DNA of 34,451 nt from a virus. Position numbers and translations under genes: made by a program. Shown here piece after piece: positions 1 through 7,822 of the stretch. Below the pieces are notes generated by a model. The model did not search any database. It was not told the origin of the DNA and saw only the letters and a list, made by a program, of their open reading frames with translations. How positions within the stretch are numbered: the stretch's first letter is position 1; every line of letters begins with the position of its first letter. Where the stretch lies: the IMG/VR virus record IMGVR_UViG_3300025816_000043, positions 1 through 34,451 of that record. One strand, given 5' to 3'.

Positions 1-1483
1 AGATGTCAATATTACTGTAAAAAATACAAATGATGCAGATTTTATTGTTCCCGATAGCCGCGAGGGATGGGTTAGGCTTTTAAGTAAAGTCCTCGAAGCT
101 TATTTCGTAACGGGTAAATCATTTAGTTATTCTACCGTACTTGTTCGCAGCGCAGGAAAACCAATAGGAGGATTTGGAGGTACAGCAAGTGGTCCTGAGA
201 TCTTAGTAGAAGGTCTTGAAAAAATCACGGGAGTAATAAAGAAAAGAGAAGGTAAGAAGCTCCGAAGTCTTGATGTCCTAGACATTGCAAACATTATTGG
301 TTCAGTTGTTGTAGCAGGAAATGTTCGACGTTCCGCAGAAATTGCTTTGGGCGACCCCGACGATTATCTTTATATTAAAGCTAAACGCTGGGATTTAGGA
401 AATATTCCTAATTGGAGAGCTATGAGCAATAACACTATCTACTGTGACAGTTATGACCACATAGCAGAAGGGGTATGGGATGGATATGCTGGGAATGGAG
501 AACCATATGGATTTTTTAATCTGCGTTTAAGTTCTAAATTTGGCAGAACCGGAGAGAAAGCTAAAGAGAACTGCGAAGGAACTAATCCTTGCGGAGAAAT
601 TTCCCTAGCTGATAAAGAGTGCTGTAATTTATCAGAACTCTACTTGAACAACATCTCCTCAAAAGAAGAGTTGATTGAATGCTCTACGTTACTTTACAAG
701 ACTCAAAAAGCTATTTGTGCTCTTCCCTTTATCCATGAAGACACTAATAAAATTGTTCATAAAAACTTCCGTATTGGACAAGGGGTTACAGGTATTTGCC
801 AAGGACTTGATAATAATAAAATAGAATGGCTTAGTGACTGTTATGAAGCTCTAAAAAAATACGATAAAGAATGGAGTAAAAAACAAGGATGGCCTGAAAG
901 TATTAAACTCACCACTGTAAAACCTAGTGGCACTTTAAGCTTGCTTGCAGGATCTACACCGGGGATTCACCCAGCTTACTCTCAGCACTATATCCGTCGC
1001 GTTAGAATGTCTAGCCAAGACGCTCTAGTAGAAACATGTAAAAGTATGGGTTACCATGTAGAATTTGTTAAAAACTTTGACGGAACCCTTAATAGAGATA
1101 CTGTTATTGTAGAGTTCCCTTGCGAATCGGGAAAAAATGCTAAATTAGCAAAAGATATGAAAGCTGTAGATCAGCTAGATTTGATCAAAAAAATCCAATC
1201 AGATTGGTCCGACAATGCTGTATCTTGTACTGTATACTACAAAAAAGAAGAGCTCGGAGAAATAAAAGACTGGCTTGGAAAACATTATAAAAATAATATT
1301 AAAAGTGTCTCGTTTTTGCTTCATAATGACCATGGTTTCGACCAAGCTCCTTATGAAGAAATAGATGAGAATACCTACAATAAAATTTCATCTAAAGTAA
1401 AAGGAATAAGCTCTTTGCAAATTAGCAAAGGTAATGTTTTGCAAGATCTCGAGTGTGAAGGTGGAGCTTGTCCTATAAGGTAA
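1..1483 (+). CDS. nrdJ: Adenosylcobalamin-dependent (class II) ribonucleoside-triphosphate reductase, 3' part
   Basis: This is the C-terminal 493 residues of a B12-dependent ribonucleotide reductase, which reduces ribonucleotides to deoxyribonucleotides for phage DNA synthesis. The reading frame is open from base 2, so the gene begins outside the window; the TTG near 347 is internal. The N-P-C-G-E motif is encoded at about 584-598: its Cys and Glu are the active-site residues in this family, and a second Cys lies 11 residues after the first, as in the Lactobacillus leichmannii enzyme. Further family signatures are the VAGNVRRSAEI block before base 347 and the KPSGTLSLLAGSTPGIHP block near 920-970. 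The C-terminus ends C-E-G-G-A-C-P-I-R, the C-x4-C thiol pair that re-reduces the active site. Monomeric members are about 740 residues, so roughly a third is missing. The next gene starts 3 bases after the stop. The nrdJ/RTPR family call is firm; the symbol follows common usage. Confidence 0.95.
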   Translation, partial: DVNITVKNTNDADFIVPDSREGWVRLLSKVLEAYFVTGKSFSYSTVLVRSAGKPIGGFGGTASGPEILVEGLEKITGVIKKREGKKLRSLDVLDIANIIGSVVVAGNVRRSAEIALGDPDDYLYIKAKRWDLGNIPNWRAMSNNTIYCDSYDHIAEGVWDGYAGNGEPYGFFNLRLSSKFGRTGEKAKENCEGTNPCGEISLADKECCNLSELYLNNISSKEELIECSTLLYKTQKAICALPFIHEDTNKIVHKNFRIGQGVTGICQGLDNNKIEWLSDCYEALKKYDKEWSKKQGWPESIKLTTVKPSGTLSLLAGSTPGIHPAYSQHYIRRVRMSSQDALVETCKSMGYHVEFVKNFDGTLNRDTVIVEFPCESGKNAKLAKDMKAVDQLDLIKKIQSDWSDNAVSCTVYYKKEELGEIKDWLGKHYKNNIKSVSFLLHNDHGFDQAPYEEIDENTYNKISSKVKGISSLQISKGNVLQDLECEGGACPIR

Positions 1484-1486
1484 ATT

Positions 1487-2248
1487 ATGGATAAAAAAGA
1501 CATAAAAATATTTTGCCCTGTTATAGGTTATACAGGAATGGTTCACTCTGATTATATGATGAGTATGATCGATTTACTTTCAGAATTCAGGAAAGAAAAT
1601 ATAAAAGCAGGTTTAAGATCGATATGGTTTGAAAGCCTAATTAGTCGAGGAAGAAACGCTGCGGTAGCGTTTATGCTAAATAAAGATTATACTCATCTAC
1701 TTTTTATAGATACCGATATACAGTTTTTAGCACAAGATGTTATTAAGTTGATAGATCAAGATACTGATGTAGCTGTAGGAGTTTATCCTAAAAAATATTT
1801 TAATGTAAAAAAAATGGAAGCTATGGCTAGTACTGGTAAGTTTCCTCAGGGGTGGATGCATTTAGCCACAGATTTTTCTACTGAAATCAATTATGAAGAA
1901 CTCGAGAAGGCAAAACATCAAGATGCAGTAGAAGCAAATTATGCAGCCACTGGATTCATGTTGATAAAACGAGAATGTATAGAAAAAATCATAAAAGAAA
2001 AACCAGAGCTACATTACAAAAACGATATTGATGGCTATATGGATGCAGGAGATAACTTTTATGATATCTTTCAGTGTAAAGTAAACGAAGAGACTAAAAA
2101 ATACGAAAGTGAAGATTATGGATTTTGTAGGCTTTGGAAATCTCTTGGAGGAAGTATTAAAGTTGTATCTGATATAAATTTAGGTCATCGAGGTTTTAAT
2201 ACTTACCTAGGAAACTTAAAAGCTCAATCATATTATTACGTTAAATAG
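1487..2248 (+). CDS. GT-A-like glycosyltransferase
   Basis: A 253-residue soluble protein with features of a GT-A glycosyltransferase. An S-R-G-R-N-A block is followed by T-H-L-L-F-I-D-T-D; the D75-T76-D77 triplet is the expected metal and nucleotide-sugar binding DxD at the end of a hydrophobic strand. Later come an S-E-D-Y-G-F motif, where an acidic residue would suit the catalytic base, and a late G-H-R-G motif, a common place for a metal-binding His. No signal peptide or membrane segment is visible. It starts 3 bases after the reductase stop, so the two are probably co-transcribed. Substrate and acceptor cannot be read: modified phage DNA, a virion protein or a host surface sugar are all possible. 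The fold call is fairly confident, the role is not. Confidence 0.7.
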   Translation: MDKKDIKIFCPVIGYTGMVHSDYMMSMIDLLSEFRKENIKAGLRSIWFESLISRGRNAAVAFMLNKDYTHLLFIDTDIQFLAQDVIKLIDQDTDVAVGVYPKKYFNVKKMEAMASTGKFPQGWMHLATDFSTEINYEELEKAKHQDAVEANYAATGFMLIKRECIEKIIKEKPELHYKNDIDGYMDAGDNFYDIFQCKVNEETKKYESEDYGFCRLWKSLGGSIKVVSDINLGHRGFNTYLGNLKAQSYYYVK

Positions 2249-2258
2249 TCAAAGGGTT

Positions 2259-2453
2259 ATGAACATATCCGAATTTGAACGTAAAAAACCAATTCAAACT
2301 CATAAGATTATTTCCGAGACAAGAAAAAAGTACGAAAATATACTTAAAAATACGATTGTAATGGATGAGATTGATTCAACTAAAGTAATGATGACTGAGG
2401 AATTTTTAGAAGATTTGGAAAAAATTTTTCAAAAATTCATTTCTGGTGATTAA
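2259..2453 (+). CDS. Small hypothetical protein, 64 aa
   Basis: A short charged protein with no motif I recognise. It is rich in Lys, Glu, Ile and Met and is probably helical, with an E-E-F-L-E-D-L-E-K-I-F helix near the C-terminus. It lies 10 bases after the glycosyltransferase stop, and an AAAGGG run just before the ATG can serve as ribosome binding site, which supports it as a real gene in the same transcription unit. A small regulator or structural accessory are both possible; the sequence does not choose. Confidence 0.5.
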   Translation: MNISEFERKKPIQTHKIISETRKKYENILKNTIVMDEIDSTKVMMTEEFLEDLEKIFQKFISGD

Positions 2454-2456
2454 TAG

Positions 2457-2466
2457 AGTGTAACAC
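2457..2466 (+). promoter_or_regulatory. Recurrent AGTGTAAYAY-like element upstream of the DUF2589-like gene
   Basis: AGTGTAACAC lies 7 bases before the ATG at 2474. Extended by one base it forms a perfect inverted repeat, AGTGT-A-ACACT. The same element precedes five other start codons in this window. No good Shine-Dalgarno sequence is seen between it and the ATG. Whether it acts in DNA or RNA is unknown. Confidence 0.4.
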
Positions 2467-2473
2467 TTAATAT

Positions 2474-3097
2474 ATGGCTAGCATAGCAGATCAATTTAAA
2501 GGTCTACCAATCGGAACATTAATCGCCGAGCCACTTCTTGGAGCTGCAAAAGCTCAAGGACAATTGGCTCATACAACTGAACAATTCATTAAAGATATCG
2601 GACTAGAAGACGATGGTAATGGAAAACTTAAAGCAAGAACAGTAGAATTTGATTATGACGCACCAGTTCAATCAAAAGATGCTAATGGAGCTATAACTAC
2701 GAGTATTGAACATCGTAAACTTAGAGTCCCGCTTCTTTCAGTTATCCAGACGCCTAACCTAGGGGTAAAAAAAGCTACTGTCGATTTTGACATGGAAGTT
2801 AAATCTAGTACTCAGGACACTAGCTCTATTAATACAAAAACTGACCTCGGTGTTAAGTATGATAACTGGTGGTCTCCAGTAAAAGTAAACCTAAATGCTT
2901 CTATTTCTACTAAAAGCGAAAACATTCGTAAGACTGATAACTCAGCAAAGTACACAGTTCACGTAGAAGCTCGCGATGACGGAGCGCCTGAAGGTTTAAT
3001 GAAAGTACTTGACATATTAGGTGCAGCAATACAACCTGTACCAGTAAGTGCTGGAGGTGGAGGAGGATCCTCTTCTGGTGGCACTTCTAACACGTAA
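2474..3097 (+). CDS. DUF2589-like domain protein
   Basis: A 207-residue protein matching from memory the DUF2589 family (Pfam PF11655), whose function is not established. The family-like features are the opening S-I-A-D-Q-F-K-G-L-P-I-G-T-L-I, the L-A-H-T-T-E-Q-F-I stretch, the R-V-P-L-L-S-V-I-Q-T-P-N-L block, the V-D-F-D-M-E-V-K-S-S strand, and a late D-D-G-A-P-E-G-L-M-K-V-L-D helix. It ends in a Gly/Ser-rich tail (residues about 194-205) that looks disordered. No signal peptide is seen. The next gene overlaps its stop by one base and resembles it in part. A virion or filament component, or a protein acting on the host, are all possible. Confidence 0.75.
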   Translation: MASIADQFKGLPIGTLIAEPLLGAAKAQGQLAHTTEQFIKDIGLEDDGNGKLKARTVEFDYDAPVQSKDANGAITTSIEHRKLRVPLLSVIQTPNLGVKKATVDFDMEVKSSTQDTSSINTKTDLGVKYDNWWSPVKVNLNASISTKSENIRKTDNSAKYTVHVEARDDGAPEGLMKVLDILGAAIQPVPVSAGGGGGSSSGGTSNT

Positions 3098-3573
3098 TGG
3101 CTGACGATAAATTACCTTACTCTAGATCAGGCTCATTTAGAGGTGCTCCAGCGTTAAAAACGTTTGATCATCTTATACAGTGTCTCTATAATTCTGTTGT
3201 TTATGCTCAGAGATACGTAGAAACTGAACATTTAAAACGGGTTATAGGGACATATTTTGATAGTGACGGTAGACCCATTACTAAAAAAATACTTCTCCCT
3301 ACGACAGAAGGGGATCAAGAAGTGGAAATCCCACTAATGTCTCTTGCAGGACATAATCACCTTAAAATAGAAAATCTTGAAATGGAGTTTGATGTTGACT
3401 TAGGTCAATTTGAAAATTCAGACAATCATCAAAAAAGAAGAATGATTGCTATGATAGGTAGAAAAGACCCTAAGAAAACTCTAGCTAAAGTAAAACTTAC
3501 TATAAAAAATGGTGACACCCCTGAAGGGATAGCTAGAATTAACGATAAAATTGTAAAAATGATTCCAAATTAA
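3097..3573 (+). CDS. Diverged DUF2589-like partner protein
   Basis: A 158-residue protein of unknown function overlapping the preceding stop by one base (TAATG), so probably translationally coupled. It seems to share the DUF2589 layout: an I-P-L-M-S-L-A-G-H-N-H-L block matches the partner's V-P-L-L-S-V-I-Q-T-P-N-L, then L-E-M-E-F-D-V-D matches V-D-F-D-M-E-V, and its C-terminal D-T-P-E-G-I-A-R-I-N-D-K-I-V matches D-G-A-P-E-G-L-M-K-V-L-D. The N-terminal helix, with A-L-K-T-F-D-H-L-I-Q-C-L, differs from the partner's. Paired, partly similar genes fit a hetero-oligomer, but that is inference. Confidence 0.6.
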   Translation: MADDKLPYSRSGSFRGAPALKTFDHLIQCLYNSVVYAQRYVETEHLKRVIGTYFDSDGRPITKKILLPTTEGDQEVEIPLMSLAGHNHLKIENLEMEFDVDLGQFENSDNHQKRRMIAMIGRKDPKKTLAKVKLTIKNGDTPEGIARINDKIVKMIPN

Positions 3574-3585
3574 TATAATATCAAT

Positions 3586-3816
3586 ATGTCAAGCACTTAC
3601 TTAAAACTAATGTTAGATTCTGCTCGCAGATGTGCAGCAGCGACACAGGACGCCGCAGAAGACGCAAGAAAAGCTTCTGAAGAAGTAAGGCAGGAAGCTC
3701 AAGAAATTGATCAAATGGCCCAACAAGCTGCAAACAGAGCCGTAGAAGCTAATGAAAGAGTTCGGGTTCTAGAATCTAAAATGGCTGTAGCTACAGCAGG
3801 AGCATCATTAGACTAG
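3586..3816 (+). CDS. Small alpha-helical coiled-coil protein
   Basis: A 76-residue protein that is almost all predicted helix. From about residue 15 to 68 it is a run of Ala, Glu, Gln, Arg and Lys with heptad-like spacing (A-A-E-D-A-R-K-A-S-E-E-V-R-Q-E-A), as in small lipoprotein-like or rod-forming coiled coils, but without a signal peptide or lipobox. Its ATG follows the DUF2589-like pair by 12 bases in an AT-rich gap without a clear Shine-Dalgarno sequence. It probably belongs with the pair, perhaps as a rod or adaptor. Function unknown. Confidence 0.6.
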   Translation: MSSTYLKLMLDSARRCAAATQDAAEDARKASEEVRQEAQEIDQMAQQAANRAVEANERVRVLESKMAVATAGASLD

Positions 3817-3818
3817 TT

Positions 3819-4517
3819 ATGGGAATGTTTGACGATATACATGTCCCTAAGTCTTACTTGAGAAGCTTATTGACAAGAAAACAAGAAAGGGTGATTGAAG
3901 GAAATAGTTATCAAACTAAATGTCTTGATAACACACTTTTTCAATACAAAATCTACAAACAAAAACTTTTTTTAAAAAGCGGTCTGCTTAAAGGTAAAAC
4001 TAAATGGGTTAGGCACGAGCATAGTGGAGATATTATTTTTTATAATTCTTTTGAAGATAAAGACGGAAACTCTTATTGGCTAGAGTTTAAATTCTTTTTT
4101 ATTAATGGCGTTCTTGACACTAAAGAGTTAGTTAAATTTACTTTAGAATCAACACTTAAGGAAAGACAGGAAGCTAAAGAGAAGCTCCAAAAAAGACTTA
4201 AGAAAGTAAAAGTCTTCGAGAGTTCTTTTAAATTTAAAATTTTTAAAGGTTTGGAAAATTTATTTCTGGAGCTGTGTAGTTGGGCTCAGTACCGTACGTC
4301 TATGGAGGAAAAAAATGAAAAGGAACAGTTTAAAAAAATAAGCCCCTTTCGATTTGCAATAATTCAAATCTTATTACCAATAGTTATTCTTTTTACTCTT
4401 CTTAAAGCGACACTACTTATAAGTGTTAATCCATTGAATGTATTCATTATAGCACCCGTTTTAATTTTTATTATCTTTTTACTTTTAAAATATGGGGTGC
4501 TTGATAAAGATGTTTAA
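3819..4517 (+). CDS. MGMFDD-family phage protein with C-terminal membrane hairpin
   Basis: A 232-residue protein. Its N-terminus, M-G-M-F-D-D-I-H-V-P-K-S-Y-L followed by Q-T-K-C-L-D-N-T-L and Y-K-I-Y-K, is a phrase I recognise from short uncharacterised phage proteins with a similar opening. The central part is basic and probably helical, with a K-E-R-Q-E-A-K-E-K-L-Q-K-R-L-K-K coil near 125-145. Residues about 178-201 and 207-225 are strongly hydrophobic and read as two membrane helices with a short loop, which should anchor the protein in the inner membrane. It starts 2 bases after the previous stop. Its own stop overlaps that of the convergent gene in TTAA. Superinfection exclusion or a membrane role during infection are possible but unproven. 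Confidence 0.6.
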   Translation: MGMFDDIHVPKSYLRSLLTRKQERVIEGNSYQTKCLDNTLFQYKIYKQKLFLKSGLLKGKTKWVRHEHSGDIIFYNSFEDKDGNSYWLEFKFFFINGVLDTKELVKFTLESTLKERQEAKEKLQKRLKKVKVFESSFKFKIFKGLENLFLELCSWAQYRTSMEEKNEKEQFKKISPFRFAIIQILLPIVILFTLLKATLLISVNPLNVFIIAPVLIFIIFLLLKYGVLDKDV

Positions 4518-7500
4518 GCTTGAGGAGTACTACTAATAATAGCTGTTGTTCCATCTGGAAATCTAGTCCTAGTAACTAAAAATACTGTACCATTAATAGT
4601 TTCTTTTTGAGTGAAGTTTCCTACTCTAGTAGAGCTTGCGGGCGTATCATTTTCCTCAACAATATTAAACTCCACGACACTCGCATCTAAAATCATTTCG
4701 AACTGACCTACATTTTGGTTCGTACCTCCAGACAAGAGTATGTTTGCCATACCTCTTGATTCTATACCTTCCTTAGGGACAGTAGCTGTAATTTTAGTAG
4801 GAGAGTTTATAGTAAATTCTGACTCTAGATTTGATCCACTAGGTATTTGAAAGAAAACCCCCGTGACAGCTCTTAAACCTTCTCCAGTTAATTCTACATT
4901 TGACCCAGTAACGCCACGAGAAGGACCATAACCAGTCACATTTACTCTCGTTCCATTGATAACATAAGACTGCGGGAAGAATGAAATTTGTTTTGCGCTA
5001 AAATCTGCATTGTCATTATTACCAATGAAAAACTGCCCAGTGCCGATAAAAGAATTATCTAACCTAAAATCAATTTTAGAATATAAAGGTTCCGGTGAGT
5101 TAGCACCAATACCAGAACCAGTAGAAATATTTAATATTTCATATTCTTCAATTTGGGTTTGGGATAAACCGTTACCGGTTCCGCTAATTGATATAAAGTT
5201 ATCCCCACTTCCATAAATATTAGAATTAAAGTTAACACCAGTTACTGAAACCAAATTACCCGTTGTAGATTGGTAAGATGAGTTAAACCCAGTTACTCCA
5301 GTAACAACTGGCAATGGATTAAAATCAAAAAGCTCGCCAGCACTAGTGTTACTATTACCTGATATTAAAACGCTTCCATCTACTATACCACTAGGAATCC
5401 TTACAGACAAAACCCCTAACCCTCCAGAGACAGCATTTGAGATTATTTCTGGTTCTCTAAAACCTCCTGTCAAATCTGGGAACCTTAAATTCATACCTGT
5501 AACATTTTCACCACTAAGATCTAATAATTCACCCGGTAACAAATTAGTATTGAACCCGGAAGATTGTATTAAATTCATTGAAAATGGACTTACAGTTTCT
5601 CTGTTTAAAAAGTCTTTTACAATAAAATTACCGCTTTGAGCATTTACCCCAGTTGGTAAAACAAAAGAAAGTTCTTGAGGTGATTTAGATACAAAATTAT
5701 TTATACCTATTTGTGAATTCATACCTAAACCAGTAAAACTTATACCTGTAACTAAATTTAAAGATTCCCCAGTCAGGGTAATTGTGTTATTTATAGCGAA
5801 AACCTGAGCAGACGAATCAAAAGTTTCTGGCCTTTGACCTGTTTGTTGCGGATAGTATCCGCTTAAATCTGGTTTAGCCGGTATTATATTAAGAAGACCA
5901 GTACTTGAAACAAATCCTCCGCTAGTATTTATAGAAATCAAATTGGTGCTAGTTTTCTTTGGAATCGTAAATGTTATACCAGTAGTATCAGTTCTAACAA
6001 AATCTTCTACAATTTTATCACCTATTTTTACACCACTAGGGTCTAACTCATCAAAAAAACCTGAAACGGTAACGGGTTCTCCCTGCACTCCTGTAGTAAG
6101 ACTTACCCCGCTTAGAGTGGGAGATTTAAACCCAGTAACACGATAGAGAGAAGTCCCTGCTCTATCATTCTCAACACGTATTCCATACAAATTACCAGTC
6201 TCAAAAATATTGGGATAATAAAAAACTATTTCATCATAATTATCAGAATATCCACTTATAGCCAACTGTCTTTGAAAATTTTGATTGGATAAAGCTCCAT
6301 TTCCACCGTATAAATTAACAGTCGTTCCAGAATAAAAGCCTTCACCATATATGGTTCCAGTGCTACCCGGAGTTATACCGCTTCCACCGGGGGTTATAGT
6401 GTGTATCCTAGGTATACTATATACAAAAAATCCAGACTCTATACTAACTCCACCAAAAAAACCGGATACATCTAAATCTAAATACCCCCCTCCTGTAGCA
6501 AAACTATTAGTATCAGGAATAGTAGCCATGATACTTTTACCGGGTACCATACCCACTATACTGTTCTCTGCGAATTCTGTTCCGATACCTACATTACCGC
6601 CCCTGAAATTTACCCCAGTTATACCAAAAAGGTTATCACCTTCTATTATAACAGATGTTGCTCCTACTCCTGAATTTGGACTTAAACTGGAAACAGTAGG
6701 ACTACCTATACCCGGTCTAAATAAAACTTCGGAAGGGTATTGCTCAGGGTAATTATCACTAAACAATGAAATTGAATGTCTAGTTATCTCTGCGTCACCT
6801 ACCGCAACATTACCACCAGAAATACCCATTTTGAGACCAGTAGGAACTATTCCAGTTAATCTATTATAACCTCCTGCGTCAGTAGTAATTTTAAAATTAC
6901 CAGTCTGATCTCCAATCGCAACCAAACAAGAATCACCATTACCTTCGCCAGTGTAAAATAAACCTGAGTTAAAATTATTACCACTTATAATCATGTTAGT
7001 TCCGGTAGTGTTACCTGCCGATATACTAACTACCTCTGCTAAAGGGCTGAAAAAGAATCCACTAGGGGGTTGATGAGATACTCCGCTAGCAAGCAAAAGG
7101 TTAACAGGACCTTTAGGCATTCTAAACACATGCCCTCCGACTTGAGTGCCAGTAGGTACTTCTGCTTTCACCCCAGTCGCACCTAGCGATTCAAAATTAT
7201 TGAAAATAACATCATTGACGCTTACACCAGTAACTCCAGAGAGAGCTTGCCCTCCAATAATGAAATCTTGCCCATTTTTTAATTGACCTGAATTTATTCC
7301 TGTAACTACCGGTATAGGTACAAATTTATTAGAGGTTTTTCCACTCGCTAATGAAATATTTCCGTTAGCTCCAGTTCTTAAAGATGAAAATACGGTTATC
7401 TCATCATAAGTCGCGCCAGTAGGTACAACAACTTCTATCACGTTATCAGACAGAACACTAAACTGAGATGCTTTACCTATCCCTGTACCGAAATTTACAT

Positions 7501-7822
7501 CAGTTATTCTATAGAAATTTTCTCCTGAGATCTGAATAATATCTCCCGCTGCTCCGCTAACAAAACCCGAAAGAAGACCACTTGTTAAAACCTGACTAGA
7601 AGAATCTAATATTATATTTTGCTTACCGAGAGATAGTAAACCCTCGTTTATTTGTATGGAAATTTCGTCAGTTATAGCACCAGCAGGAACCTCGCCAGAC
7701 AAGCCAGTATTGTTAAGGTAGAATAATTCCTCTACCTCTTCTTCTCCGAAGAATACTCTTTGGGTAAAATTGATATTTTCACCGCTTAAGGTAAAACTTT
7801 TTTTTGGATTAAATACTGGCAT
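4514..7822 (-). CDS. Large IPT/TIG-like repeat protein (putative virion adhesin)
   Basis: A 1102-residue beta-rich protein made of roughly nine to ten degenerate repeats of about 100 residues. Each has a turn such as G-x-x-I-x-I-S-G-E-N-F, then V-T-G-V-x-F or similar, and later a strand ending V-P-T-G. This is the pattern of IPT/TIG immunoglobulin-like domains, common in adhesins and phage surface proteins. Gly, Ser, Thr and Asn are abundant and Cys nearly absent. The last 30 residues (G-T-V-F-L-V-T-R-T-R-F-P-D-G-T-T) look like a separate small beta unit. The ATG follows the preceding stop directly (TAA-ATG), with an AGGAGG 10 bases upstream inside that gene. It is probably a tail-attached fibre or decoration made with the three tube-like proteins before it. 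Confidence 0.65.
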   Translation of the reverse strand: MPVFNPKKSFTLSGENINFTQRVFFGEEEVEELFYLNNTGLSGEVPAGAITDEISIQINEGLLSLGKQNIILDSSSQVLTSGLLSGFVSGAAGDIIQISGENFYRITDVNFGTGIGKASQFSVLSDNVIEVVVPTGATYDEITVFSSLRTGANGNISLASGKTSNKFVPIPVVTGINSGQLKNGQDFIIGGQALSGVTGVSVNDVIFNNFESLGATGVKAEVPTGTQVGGHVFRMPKGPVNLLLASGVSHQPPSGFFFSPLAEVVSISAGNTTGTNMIISGNNFNSGLFYTGEGNGDSCLVAIGDQTGNFKITTDAGGYNRLTGIVPTGLKMGISGGNVAVGDAEITRHSISLFSDNYPEQYPSEVLFRPGIGSPTVSSLSPNSGVGATSVIIEGDNLFGITGVNFRGGNVGIGTEFAENSIVGMVPGKSIMATIPDTNSFATGGGYLDLDVSGFFGGVSIESGFFVYSIPRIHTITPGGSGITPGSTGTIYGEGFYSGTTVNLYGGNGALSNQNFQRQLAISGYSDNYDEIVFYYPNIFETGNLYGIRVENDRAGTSLYRVTGFKSPTLSGVSLTTGVQGEPVTVSGFFDELDPSGVKIGDKIVEDFVRTDTTGITFTIPKKTSTNLISINTSGGFVSSTGLLNIIPAKPDLSGYYPQQTGQRPETFDSSAQVFAINNTITLTGESLNLVTGISFTGLGMNSQIGINNFVSKSPQELSFVLPTGVNAQSGNFIVKDFLNRETVSPFSMNLIQSSGFNTNLLPGELLDLSGENVTGMNLRFPDLTGGFREPEIISNAVSGGLGVLSVRIPSGIVDGSVLISGNSNTSAGELFDFNPLPVVTGVTGFNSSYQSTTGNLVSVTGVNFNSNIYGSGDNFISISGTGNGLSQTQIEEYEILNISTGSGIGANSPEPLYSKIDFRLDNSFIGTGQFFIGNNDNADFSAKQISFFPQSYVINGTRVNVTGYGPSRGVTGSNVELTGEGLRAVTGVFFQIPSGSNLESEFTINSPTKITATVPKEGIESRGMANILLSGGTNQNVGQFEMILDASVVEFNIVEENDTPASSTRVGNFTQKETINGTVFLVTRTRFPDGTTAIISSTPQA

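Noticed and set aside
347-349. TTG as start of the ribonucleotide reductase gene
   Set aside because: The frame is open back to base 2 and encodes conserved reductase sequence upstream, so the gene is simply cut by the window edge.
5010-6752. Plus-strand open frames opposite the IPT/TIG-like gene
   Set aside because: They are Pro- and Leu-rich mirror images of Gly/Ser/Thr-rich coding sequence on the minus strand, with no family features.
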